51,752 nt of DNA from Nanobdellota archaeon (GTDB lineage: Archaea; Nanobdellota; Nanobdellia; Pacearchaeales; GW2011-AR1): positions 1 to 51,752 of the forward strand of contig JAHIWS010000011.1 of the NCBI GenBank assembly GCA_018815925.1. The letters run 5' to 3'. The notes under the pieces are model-generated. The model had not been told where the DNA came from and searched no databases. It saw only the letters and a list, made by a program, of their open reading frames with translations. Positions 24,690-31,691 of this stretch are shown here, in pieces (position 1 is the stretch's first letter; the number at the start of each line of letters is the position of its first letter). Made by a program: the position numbers and the translations under genes.

Positions 24690-25826
24690 CTACAATCCTA
24701 ATTCTTTGATAAATTTGTTTTTGTTAAATACAATTATATCCTTATATTCTTGACCTGTACCAAGATAAAGAATGGGTTTTTTAGTGACATAACCTACACT
24801 TAGAGCTGTTCCACCTTTTTCATCTGTATCTGCCTTAGTTAGAATTATTCCATCAATTCCAAGTTCCCAATCAAAAGTTTTTACTTGTTCTATTGCATCA
24901 TTTCCTGTTATTGCTTCCCCCACAAATATTTTAAGATCAGGTTTGCATATTCTTGATATTTTTTCTATTTCCTTTAATAAATTTTTAGAAGTGTGTATTC
25001 TTCCTGCTGTGTCAATCAAAACACAATTAATAAAATTCTTTTTTGCATATTTAATTGCATCAAATCCTACTGATGCTGGATCAGACCCATATTTATTAGC
25101 AATGACTTTTATTCCTAGTTTATCTCCATGTTTTTTTAATTGCTCAATTGAAGCAGCTCTAAAAGTGTCTGAAGCAGATAAAACACAGGAGATATTGTTT
25201 TTTTTAAGGTAATCTGCAATTTTTGCAACTGTTGTTGTTTTTCCTGTTCCATTTATTCCACAGAATAAAATAACATAAGGATCTTTTGATTGGTCATAAT
25301 ATTTTTCTTTTATTTTTTCAACAACATCAAAAGGATCAATTAGTATTTCTTTGATGATCTCTTTGAAAACATCTGTAATTTCCGACTCAACTTCTTTTTT
25401 TAGAAATTCTTTTCCAATTATTTGGTCTTTTAAATTTTGGATTATTTTTTCAGCAACTTCTAAAGCAACATTGTTTTCTAGAAGAAGCATTTCTAGTTCT
25501 TCTTTGTATATTTCAAATTCTTTTTCTGAAATTTTTAGTTTAAATGGAGGGATAATTTTTGCAAAAAAACCTTGTTTTTCAGGTTCCTTTTTTTCTTGTT
25601 CTTTAGTTTTCTTTATTTTTTCTTGTAGTTTTTCTAAATCTGGTTCAAATTTCTGAGTTCCTGGTTTAAATTTAGTAGGAATTTGTATTTCTCTTCCTGG
25701 TTTTTTTGATTCTTTTGTAATAACTTCTTTTTCTGGAATTTCCTTTATTTCTTTTTTTTCTGAAATCTTTTTTGTCCAGTTTCTTAGTTTTTCTTTTAGT
25801 TTTGAAAACATATCATTGTTAATCAT
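24690..25826 (-). CDS. ftsY: SRP receptor FtsY
   Basis: A 378-residue SRP receptor GTPase. The first ~90 residues are highly charged (Lys/Glu repeats), the usual acidic/basic A region, then the N domain (EIYKEELEMLLLENNVALEV), then the G domain with GINGTGKTTT at 190-199, LIDTAGRIHTS and LTKADTDEKGGTALS. It receives the SRP-ribosome complex at the membrane. An upstream in-frame Met pair (MINNDM) leaves the exact start uncertain by five residues. Confidence 0.96.
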   Translation of the reverse strand: MINNDMFSKLKEKLRNWTKKISEKKEIKEIPEKEVITKESKKPGREIQIPTKFKPGTQKFEPDLEKLQEKIKKTKEQEKKEPEKQGFFAKIIPPFKLKISEKEFEIYKEELEMLLLENNVALEVAEKIIQNLKDQIIGKEFLKKEVESEITDVFKEIIKEILIDPFDVVEKIKEKYYDQSKDPYVILFCGINGTGKTTTVAKIADYLKKNNISCVLSASDTFRAASIEQLKKHGDKLGIKVIANKYGSDPASVGFDAIKYAKKNFINCVLIDTAGRIHTSKNLLKEIEKISRICKPDLKIFVGEAITGNDAIEQVKTFDWELGIDGIILTKADTDEKGGTALSVGYVTKKPILYLGTGQEYKDIIVFNKNKFIKELGL

Positions 25827-25894
25827 GTGATATTTATAAAGATGTTTTTTTTAATTATCTAAATTTTTATAAAGATAGGATTTTACCTAAATAT

Positions 25895-27217
25895 ATGAAA
25901 GGTATGTTAGTGATTATTGATGGGATGGGGGATCTTCCTAATAAGCAGATAGGGGGAATGACTCCTTTAGAAGCAGCAGAGATGCTTAATTTAGATTTTT
26001 TAGCCACTAGAGGTGAGATGGGTTATATGTTTCCTGTTAAACCTGGGTTTATTCCTGAGTCAGACGAAGCAATTGTATCTATTTTTGGTAATAGTTTAAT
26101 GTCAAGTACTCGTGGGCAACTAGAAGCAGCTAGTACTGATCTTAAAATTGTCAGAGGGGATTTAGCTTTAAGAGTTAATTTTGCTACAATTGATTCTTTA
26201 AAAAAAGGAAATATAATAGATAGAAGAGCAGGAAGAACACTAACAACTACTGAAGCAGAATTTTTGGCTAAGGATTTGAATAATAAACTTAAACTTCCTG
26301 TGAAATTTATTTTTGAACCGACAGTTCAGCATAGAGGTGTTTTAATTTTTAGAGGGGGTTTTTCAGATAATGTTTCTGGAAATGATGCAACTTATTCTCA
26401 AGGAAAGTCAAATGACTTAAATAAAATAAGGGTTTGTAAACCACTTGATGACGAGGAAAATTCCCAGTACACTGTAAATATCTTAAATGAATTTATAGAA
26501 AAATCACATGAAATTTTAAATAAACACCCTATTAATCTTAATAGGAAAAAAAGGGGTTTATTGCCTGCAAATTATCTTTTTTTAAGAAGTCCTGGAGCTG
26601 AAATTCCTAAATTAAGACAATATAGTAAATGGATTTCCCCAAGTTATATGCCTTTGGAAATTGGATTTTCAAAATTAAGTGGAATGAAGGTGGTTGGGTT
26701 TGAGTACCCCAAATTAAAAAATTTAGATGCTTATGGAAATCTTTGGGATGGCTTAAAAAAAGAATGTAAATTTTGTATAAAAACAATTAAAAAATACTAT
26801 AAGAAGTATGATTATGCTTATATCCATATAAAAGAAACAGATCTTCCAGGACATGATAATAAACCTATTGAGAAGAAAGAGATGTTGGAATATATAGATA
26901 AAACCTTTTTTAAATTTTTAAGAGGGTTTGTTCCTCAAAATAAAATTAAGGTGGTTGTTACTGCAGATCATTCTACTCCATGTAAACTTAAAAATCATTC
27001 TGCAGATCCTGTTCCTGTTTTGTTTTATAATGATTCTATTCCAAAAAAGAACCCTTTTTTCTCTGCAATTTCAAGAATAAATGAAAAAATTCATTTTAGA
27101 GAGAATAAAGAGCAACAGCATAAGGGAGTAAAATTTTGTGAAAAAAATGCTAGAAAAGGTAGTTTGGGAAGCATGATGGGGAATGAGCTATTGGAAAGAG
27201 TTGGGTTTGATAAATGA
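25895..27217 (+). CDS. apgM: 2,3-bisphosphoglycerate-independent phosphoglycerate mutase, archaeal type
   Basis: A 440-residue alkaline phosphatase-fold enzyme that interconverts 3- and 2-phosphoglycerate. The first metal motif is LVIIDGMGDLP near 5-15, ESDEAIVSIFGNS carries the expected catalytic Ser region, and HIKETDLPGHDN plus TADHSTPCKLKNHSADPVP complete the metal site. This ApgM family is the standard archaeal form. It implies glycolytic or gluconeogenic carbon flow. A small gene starts 1 nt after its stop. Confidence 0.95.
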   Translation: MKGMLVIIDGMGDLPNKQIGGMTPLEAAEMLNLDFLATRGEMGYMFPVKPGFIPESDEAIVSIFGNSLMSSTRGQLEAASTDLKIVRGDLALRVNFATIDSLKKGNIIDRRAGRTLTTTEAEFLAKDLNNKLKLPVKFIFEPTVQHRGVLIFRGGFSDNVSGNDATYSQGKSNDLNKIRVCKPLDDEENSQYTVNILNEFIEKSHEILNKHPINLNRKKRGLLPANYLFLRSPGAEIPKLRQYSKWISPSYMPLEIGFSKLSGMKVVGFEYPKLKNLDAYGNLWDGLKKECKFCIKTIKKYYKKYDYAYIHIKETDLPGHDNKPIEKKEMLEYIDKTFFKFLRGFVPQNKIKVVVTADHSTPCKLKNHSADPVPVLFYNDSIPKKNPFFSAISRINEKIHFRENKEQQHKGVKFCEKNARKGSLGSMMGNELLERVGFDK

Positions 27218-27218
27218 G

Positions 27219-27434
27219 ATGAGTAGAGAAATGAACAAAGACGTTAAATTATATATTGCTAGAGATCCTTGTAATAGAGATTTGTTAATTAAGATTCTTA
27301 AGGGAGTTGGATTAGATGTAGGTGTGATTGAAAGTGCTAGCAGATTAGCTGTAGTGGAATATAATAACAGATTTTATGAGGGCAATAGGAAGATAATAAA
27401 TCATTTTGACCCTTTAGCTAAACATTATTTTTAA
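27219..27434 (+). CDS. Small hypothetical protein, 71 aa
   Basis: I choose the ATG at 27219 (MSREMNKDVKLYIARDPCNRD) because it begins directly after the apgM TGA; an earlier in-frame Met would overlap apgM. No domain is recognised. The basic central stretch (NRDLLIKILKGVGLD) is probably helical. The position suggests cotranscription with apgM. Confidence 0.55.
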   Translation: MSREMNKDVKLYIARDPCNRDLLIKILKGVGLDVGVIESASRLAVVEYNNRFYEGNRKIINHFDPLAKHYF

Positions 27435-27453
27435 AATGATAGAAGGGTAATTA

Positions 27454-27609
27454 AGGGTTGGTTTTGAAACAGAAGCATACAAGGAGATAAAAAAAGAAAT
27501 TGATTGTAGGGGATGGAATCTCGAGTTTTTAGATTCTGGCTCCCACATACCTTCTTTTATTTTGTATGAGGTTGGAAAAAATATCTATTGTATTGGTAAG
27601 ATATTTTAG
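27454..27609 (+). pseudogene. Possible gene fragment without a start codon
   Basis: In the 280-bp gap after the small gene, one frame runs from a TAA just upstream to a TAG at 27607-27609 and reads GFETEAYKEIKKEIDCRGW, then FILYEVGKNIYCIGKIF. It looks like protein-coding sequence but has no ATG, GTG or TTG at its beginning. It may be a decayed gene. Nothing else was seen in this gap. Confidence 0.3.
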
Positions 27610-27714
27610 AAGGTATTGAAGCAAGAATTAAAGTTTATTCTGTTTTTGTGAATCTTAGAAATTGATATTTTAAATGATAGCAATCATTAAAAACTTCTGA
27701 TTTATTGAGCTTTT

Positions 27715-28269
27715 ATGATAACCTATAATGATATTTATGAAGCTGCTAGAAAAGAAAGATATTCCGAGCAATTGCAGAAATTACCTAAAAGTTTTGTTGG
27801 AGATGTTGCTGATTATTTGAAGGAGAAAAAACAAGTTTCATTAAAAGAAGATGATGTTTTTTCTGATTTGATTCTTAAGACAAAAAAACAACTTGGAAAT
27901 GCTGTTACTTTGTTTAAAGAGCTTATGTTGAGGAGAAGAAAAAAGATTTTAACTTTAGTTTTAATTGCTGCTGAGACAGGGATTTCAAAGCAAGATTTTG
28001 AAAATATGCTTGATTTTGAGAAAAAATTATTTGAAGAGTTTATGAAATCTATAGATATTTCTGATAAAGAGCTGAGTAATCTTTTGAGTGATAGAAAAAA
28101 AGAAATACAAAAAAATGAATTATTACTTTTTAAGACAGATGTAGAGGAATTTGTTGGGTTAGAGGGGGAGAAGATGGGTCCTTATGAAAAAGGGCAGATA
28201 GTTAATATTTCTAATGAAATAGCCAAAATTCTTGTTGATGATGAAAAAGCTGAATTAGTCAGTGAATAA
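27715..28269 (+). CDS. GINS complex subunit (archaeal Gins51/15-like)
   Basis: A 184-residue protein. The N-terminal helical A domain (ITYNDIYEAARKERYSEQLQ) and the C-terminal B domain (EFVGLEGEKMGPYEKGQIVN followed by SNEIAKILVDDEKAE) match the Gins51-type order, A then B. GINS joins MCM and the GAN/Cdc45-like nuclease in the replicative helicase complex; a RecJ/GAN-like protein is encoded at 16865. It has its own spacing and is followed 32 nt later by a membrane protein gene. Confidence 0.85.
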   Translation: MITYNDIYEAARKERYSEQLQKLPKSFVGDVADYLKEKKQVSLKEDDVFSDLILKTKKQLGNAVTLFKELMLRRRKKILTLVLIAAETGISKQDFENMLDFEKKLFEEFMKSIDISDKELSNLLSDRKKEIQKNELLLFKTDVEEFVGLEGEKMGPYEKGQIVNISNEIAKILVDDEKAELVSE

Positions 28270-28301
28270 AATTTAAAAAGGGAGTTTTTTAACAATTGTA
28301 T

Positions 28302-28805
28302 ATGGATTTTGAATTTGATGAAGAAATAAATGAAAAACAAAAAAAAAGGCTCGAAAAAATAGCTAAAAATTATAATGGGGGTGGAAAATTTCATACTAAA
28401 GCATTATGGTTTTTGCCAGCAGTTTTAGTTGGAGGGGCTGTTCCTAAAAAATATCAATTGTGGTTTTTAGACAGATTGGGTTGGGAAAATAAAGATCCTG
28501 CTATTTTAACAAAACTTAATATTCCCCTTGGATTAGGGATGTCTTTAGTTTATTATTATGGGAGTGAAGCAGCATTAAATGGGCTTTCACAGGTTATTAC
28601 TTCAGGAGTTGCTGATGTTTTAAATATAACAGCTAAGGCAGTTATCCAAGGATACGGAATTTATAATGCTGGTCAGAGTTTGTTTAGGGCAGGTTATGTT
28701 GCAAAAACAAAACAACCAATAATGTCTTTTTCTCTTGAAGGGTTATTACTTTCTGTGGGTTTTTCTACTGGAGGAAAAATAAAAGATAAATTTATTAATC
28801 CTTAG
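28302..28805 (+). CDS. Hypothetical membrane protein, 167 aa
   Basis: I use the ATG at 28302 (MDFEFDEEINEKQKKRLEKI); a TTG two codons earlier is less likely. The charged N-terminal 35 residues are followed by hydrophobic segments ALWFLPAVLVGGAV, LNIPLGLGMSLVYYYG and MSFSLEGLLLSVGF. The family is not recognised. It lies in a plus-strand run with GINS and the two small genes that follow. Confidence 0.6.
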   Translation: MDFEFDEEINEKQKKRLEKIAKNYNGGGKFHTKALWFLPAVLVGGAVPKKYQLWFLDRLGWENKDPAILTKLNIPLGLGMSLVYYYGSEAALNGLSQVITSGVADVLNITAKAVIQGYGIYNAGQSLFRAGYVAKTKQPIMSFSLEGLLLSVGFSTGGKIKDKFINP

Positions 28806-28819
28806 TTTTTGTTGTTAAT

Positions 28820-29011
28820 ATGAATAAAATAAGCAGGACAATTACAGGATTAGTTATGATTGTTCTAGGAATATTTTTGATTGTAATTGCTATTTTAAAA
28901 GCAATTTTTATTTTAATTTATGGGATTCCTATTTTAATTATAGGTTTTTTTATATTTTTTAATACTAAAGAAGATCATATTGAATTAATTAAACATTCTG
29001 GGAGGAAATAA
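28820..29011 (+). CDS. Small membrane protein, 63 aa
   Basis: Two closely spaced hydrophobic helices (ITGLVMIVLGIFLIVIAILK and FILIYGIPILIIGFFIFF) form a hairpin, with a charged C-terminal tail. The following YbjQ-like gene begins 1 nt after its stop, preceded by a GGGAGG Shine-Dalgarno-like sequence within this gene's end, so the two are probably translationally coupled. Function unknown. Confidence 0.6.
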   Translation: MNKISRTITGLVMIVLGIFLIVIAILKAIFILIYGIPILIIGFFIFFNTKEDHIELIKHSGRK

Positions 29012-29012
29012 A

Positions 29013-29336
29013 ATGGCACAATTGATTGTAACAACAGGGAATGAAGTTCCAGGTAAAAAAATAGTTGAAGTTATTGGTATTGTTAAGGGAAGTACTGTTA
29101 GGGCTAGAAATATTGGAAGAGATATTGGTGCTGGTCTTAAGAATCTGGTTGGGGGGGAAATAAAAACTTACACAGATATGGCAAATGATGCTAGGGACGA
29201 AGCATTTAATAGAATGGCTAATCAGGCAATAGAAATTGGCGCAAGTGCAGTTATTGGAATGAGGTTTGCAACTTCAATGATAATGCAAGGAGCTTCTGAA
29301 ATGGTTGCTTATGGTACTGCAGTGAAATTGAAGTGA
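29013..29336 (+). CDS. YbjQ/UPF0145-family putative heavy-metal-binding protein
   Basis: A 107-residue protein matching the YbjQ family: IVTTGNEVPGKKIVEVIGIV, RDIGAGLKNLVGGEIKTYT, and ARDEAFNRMANQAIEIGASA with AVIGMRF. The family forms pentameric rings; its metal-binding label comes from weak family evidence. It follows the small membrane protein by 1 nt, a pairing that suggests a membrane-associated role. Confidence 0.85.
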   Translation: MAQLIVTTGNEVPGKKIVEVIGIVKGSTVRARNIGRDIGAGLKNLVGGEIKTYTDMANDARDEAFNRMANQAIEIGASAVIGMRFATSMIMQGASEMVAYGTAVKLK

Positions 29337-29423
29337 TCTGAATTTATTCAAACGAGTTTACGAGCATATGAAAATCTTTGATTTGATTATAGTGTTGTTG
29401 TTAAAGTAAAATAGTAAAAAAAA

Positions 29424-29564
29424 ATGACAGAAGATAAGTGTATTTTTCCAAGATGTCCAAAATGTGAAAAAGGTTATTTGCTTCCTTTTTCATATAAAGA
29501 AGATGTTTTTGAAAAATGGAAATGTTCAAATTCTGAGTGTAATTTTGTCGTACAAAAAAGATAG
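29424..29564 (+). CDS. Small zinc-ribbon protein, 46 aa
   Basis: MTEDKCIFPRCPKCEKGYLL carries a CxxC knuckle, and KWKCSNSECNF supplies the second Cys pair, together a four-Cys zinc ribbon. No larger domain is present. A 27-nt part of it is repeated at 29610-29636. Function unknown. Confidence 0.6.
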   Translation: MTEDKCIFPRCPKCEKGYLLPFSYKEDVFEKWKCSNSECNFVVQKR

Positions 29565-29636
29565 AATCAAAAACACTTCATGTTTCCTTCTCAAGTTCAG
29601 TAAAAAGTAAGATGTTTTTGAAAAATGGAAATGTTC
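29501..29636 (+). repeat. 27-nt direct repeat (29501-29527 and 29610-29636)
   Basis: An exact 27-nt segment starting AGATGTTTTTG and ending GGAAATGTTC occurs inside the zinc-ribbon gene and again 109 bp further on, outside any intact frame. A local partial duplication of the gene, now decayed, is the likely cause. Confidence 0.7.
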
Positions 29637-29667
29637 TGAAGGGAGGCATACTATTCAGAAGAGATAA

Positions 29668-29862
29668 TTATTTATATCTGTCTTCTGGATTTTTAGGTTT
29701 TTTTATTCCTACTTTTTCTCCATAAGGACCAAAAGAAAAATCACAATTATATCCAAAACCTATTTGGTATGTTGGTGGAACTTCTCCCGCTTCTTCAAAT
29801 AAGTTTTGAACTAGTTTAGAAATTCTTTTGTTTTTTTCTTCTGAAGTTTCTTTCATTTTCAT
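29668..29862 (-). CDS. Small hypothetical protein, 64 aa
   Basis: A short soluble protein (MKMKETSEEKNKRISKLVQN...) with a charged helical N-terminal half and a Gly/Tyr/Phe-rich second half (TYQIGFGYNCDFSFGPYGEK). No family is recognised. It precedes tRNA-Thr, also on the minus strand. Confidence 0.5.
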   Translation of the reverse strand: MKMKETSEEKNKRISKLVQNLFEEAGEVPPTYQIGFGYNCDFSFGPYGEKVGIKKPKNPEDRYK

Positions 29863-29926
29863 AAAAAGTTAATCATGAACTCAAATCAAAGATTTGGTTT
29901 CATTCTTTGAAAATTTTAATTTTCAA

Positions 29927-30039
29927 AGCCTGTGGAGGGATTTAAACCCCCGACCTACTGCTTTCCTATGCAAGAGCGTAGGAATAAGATTCATGATCTT
30001 GCTTACAGGGCAGCCGCTCTATCACTGAGCTACACAGGC
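29927..30039 (-). tRNA. tRNA-Thr (UGU) with an intron at about 37/38
   Basis: The acceptor GCCTGTG pairs with CACAGGC with discriminator T, as in archaeal tRNA-Thr. D-stem GCTC/GAGC and T-arm GGGGG-TTTAAAT-CCCTC are present. The anticodon stem GCTGC pairs with GCAGT around the loop CCTGTAA, anticodon TGT. An extra segment of about 41 nt fits the canonical 37/38 intron site. Position 33 would be C instead of the usual U, which makes the isotype slightly less certain. Confidence 0.8.
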
Positions 30040-30079
30040 TTATAATTTATTTAGAAGAAAATGCTTTAAAAAGCTTTTT

Positions 30080-30619
30080 TTATTCTTTTTTATCAATCAC
30101 TTTCAGAATTCTTATTTCACATAAGGAAAGAGGATATATTTTTTTGAGTTTAATGCTTAAAGATTTTTGAAGTTGGTTTTTTAAAATTTCTTGAAAAATA
30201 TCTTCTGAGTTTTTATTTTTGATGTATTCAATAATTTCTTCTCTTGCTTTTTCTCTAAGTGCTTTTCTAACTGCTCTTGATACTTTTCTTCTAGTTATTA
30301 AAAAAGGTTTAATTTTTAATTCAGTATTTTTACATTTAGCTGAAAAGGAATCTTCTACGTAGTTTGTTCCTTTTCTCATCATTCTTTTTAAAAAATAAGG
30401 TAATAATTTTATTTGTCTTGGAATGCTTGTTGTTTTTTCTTCTGTGGTTTTAACTTTTAATTGCATTAACATACTTTTTCCTCTTAAAATACGGGTTAGA
30501 TCATAAGTTATTAATTTTCCTTCTAATTCTTTTAATTCATATGCTTGAAGTTGAGTTGTTTTGTTTACTATTGGAATTTCAACATCAAAAAATTTCTTTT
30601 TCTTTTTTGCTAAGACCAT
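30080..30619 (-). CDS. Ribosomal protein S3Ae (eS1)
   Basis: I choose the ATG at 30619 (MVLAKKKKKFFDVEIPIVNK) because it starts 2 nt after the L44e stop; an upstream in-frame ATG at 30685 would overlap L44e. The protein is then 179 residues. YELKELEGKLITYDLTRILR, the RRKVSRAVRKALREKAREEI block and LSIKLKKIYPLSLCEIRILK match the archaeal S3Ae family. It binds near the mRNA exit of the small subunit. It forms an operon with L44e. Confidence 0.9.
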   Translation of the reverse strand: MVLAKKKKKFFDVEIPIVNKTTQLQAYELKELEGKLITYDLTRILRGKSMLMQLKVKTTEEKTTSIPRQIKLLPYFLKRMMRKGTNYVEDSFSAKCKNTELKIKPFLITRRKVSRAVRKALREKAREEIIEYIKNKNSEDIFQEILKNQLQKSLSIKLKKIYPLSLCEIRILKVIDKKE

Positions 30620-30620
30620 T

Positions 30621-30938
30621 TTATTCTTGTAAGATTTTTCCTGTTCGTTTATTTCTTCTTGACGTTCTATATTTGGATTTCCCACATACAGAACAAGTAT
30701 ACATTATATTTGTTTTTTTAGTTGTTTTGGCTTTTCTTTTATTTTTTGTAATTGGGGGTTTTGATCCCCATTTTCCTTTGTTTCCTATTCCTTTTCCAAG
30801 TCCTCTTTTTTTAGCTCTGGATATACTTCCACGGGTTAAAGTTCCTCTTTGAAAACCTGTTCCTACTAATTTGATTTTTTGTTCTGTTTTCTTTTTACAA
30901 TATGGACAAAAACGATTTGTTTTTTTTGGTAGCTTCAT
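30621..30938 (-). CDS. Ribosomal protein L44e (eL42)
   Basis: A 105-residue, very basic protein. It starts MKLPKKTNRFCPYCKKKTEQ and has zinc-binding CPYC and CSVCGKSKY pairs, with a basic GNKGKWGSKPPITKNKRKAK stretch. This matches the archaeal/eukaryotic L44e, near the E site of the large subunit. S3Ae follows after 1 nt. In many archaea L44e is followed by S27e, so the partner here differs. Confidence 0.93.
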   Translation of the reverse strand: MKLPKKTNRFCPYCKKKTEQKIKLVGTGFQRGTLTRGSISRAKKRGLGKGIGNKGKWGSKPPITKNKRKAKTTKKTNIMYTCSVCGKSKYRTSRRNKRTGKILQE

Positions 30939-31076
30939 GAGAATGAAAGAAAATTTGAGTTTTTAAAGTTTGTTGATAGGGTGATTCTACCCAGGATTGG
31001 GCTCATAGTTATCTGATGTTCAATCTGAATTTCAAAATCAAAGATTTTGAAACGACAAATCAAGGTTCTATCTATA

Positions 31077-31190
31077 TGGTCCTGCCCAGGATCGAACTGG
31101 GATCTCATCCATTTTGAGATACATTCCAAAGTTTTTTGCAAAGATTGCATTCTCGTCAAGGATGTGTCTTAACCACTGGACTACAGGACC
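31077..31190 (-). tRNA. tRNA with a long intron, probably tRNA-Val (GAC)
   Basis: Acceptor GGTCCTG pairs with CAGGACC with discriminator A; D-stem GTC/GAC; T-arm CCCAG-TTCGATC-CTGGG. The anticodon stem CATCC pairs with GGATG. If the intron is at 37/38 the loop starts TTGACG, giving anticodon GAC (Val), and the A discriminator agrees. The extra segment is about 41 nt. The isotype depends on the exact splice site, so it is less certain than the tRNA call. Confidence 0.75.
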
Positions 31191-31244
31191 TTATTTTTAA
31201 AAATTTCCCGAAATATTTAAATATACTGCTTTATAATCTTATTT

Positions 31245-31436
31245 ATGAGAAGCATGGCAAAGATGATTATTTTTGTAGTGTATTTGTTCTTTGGAATTTA
31301 TTTTATTAATTATCCTTTTGAGATTGTTAAAATTCCAGCTTTTATTTCAACAATGGAATCTTGGCTTTTGTTTATTGGGGGAATTTTGATAATTATTGGG
31401 GGAATAAATTTCTTTAGAGCCAGTAGAGGTTATTAA
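31245..31436 (+). CDS. Small membrane protein, 63 aa
   Basis: Two hydrophobic helices (MIIFVVYLFFGIYFINYPF and LLFIGGILIIIGGINFF) separated by a short polar loop, ending in a basic tail (RASRGY). A TATA-like TTTATAATC lies about 20-28 nt upstream. Function unknown. Confidence 0.6.
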   Translation: MRSMAKMIIFVVYLFFGIYFINYPFEIVKIPAFISTMESWLLFIGGILIIIGGINFFRASRGY

Positions 31437-31453
31437 TTTCTTTTACAAAAAGA

Positions 31454-31493
31454 TTTATATATGTTTCTTACTTAGTATTACTTAATATACTAA
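31454..31493 (+). promoter_or_regulatory. TATA box and palindromic operator before the RHH-pilin-giant operon
   Basis: A TATA-like TTTATATAT at 31454-31462 is followed by a perfect 7-bp inverted repeat, TTAGTAT at 31472-31478 and ATACTAA at 31487-31493, with an 8-nt spacer. It lies directly upstream of the ribbon-helix-helix gene at 31551. RHH proteins normally bind such repeats, so autoregulation of the operon is a good inference. Confidence 0.5.
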
Positions 31494-31550
31494 ATATATT
31501 TTGTATTATGAAATATATTTAATAAGATAAAGTAAGAGGGAGTAATATTA

Positions 31551-31691
31551 ATGAAAGAAAGAGTATCTGCAACAATAGATAGTTCAACTATGAATCTAAT
31601 CAAAATTCTGTTAAAAAAAGGAACATACAGAAATAAATCTCATGTTATTGAAGAAGCAATTAAATTATTAGAGGAAAAGAATGAAAAATAA
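31551..31691 (+). CDS. Ribbon-helix-helix transcriptional regulator, 46 aa
   Basis: This short gene starts MKERVSATIDSSTMNLIKIL (a basic beta-strand then helix) followed by a second helix (SHVIEEAIKLLEEK), the CopG/Arc-type RHH pattern. A GGGAG lies about 8 nt before the ATG. The last 11 nt overlap the pilin-like gene, so it is coupled to it. With the inverted repeat upstream, it probably regulates this operon. Confidence 0.75.
   Translation: MKERVSATIDSSTMNLIKILLKKGTYRNKSHVIEEAIKLLEEKNEK

Noticed and set aside
29372-29895. 15-nt inverted repeat (AAATCTTTGATTTGA at 29372 and its reverse complement at 29881)
   Set aside because: It consists mostly of A and T, the arms are 500 bp apart and no element boundary or gene pattern matches it; chance is plausible.
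30975-31010. tRNA-like fragment (TACCCAGGATTGGG) near the tRNA-Val 3' end, possibly a third 3'-end duplication
   Set aside because: Only a short GC stretch resembles the T-arm of tRNA-Val and it does not extend into an exact repeat of the 3' end.
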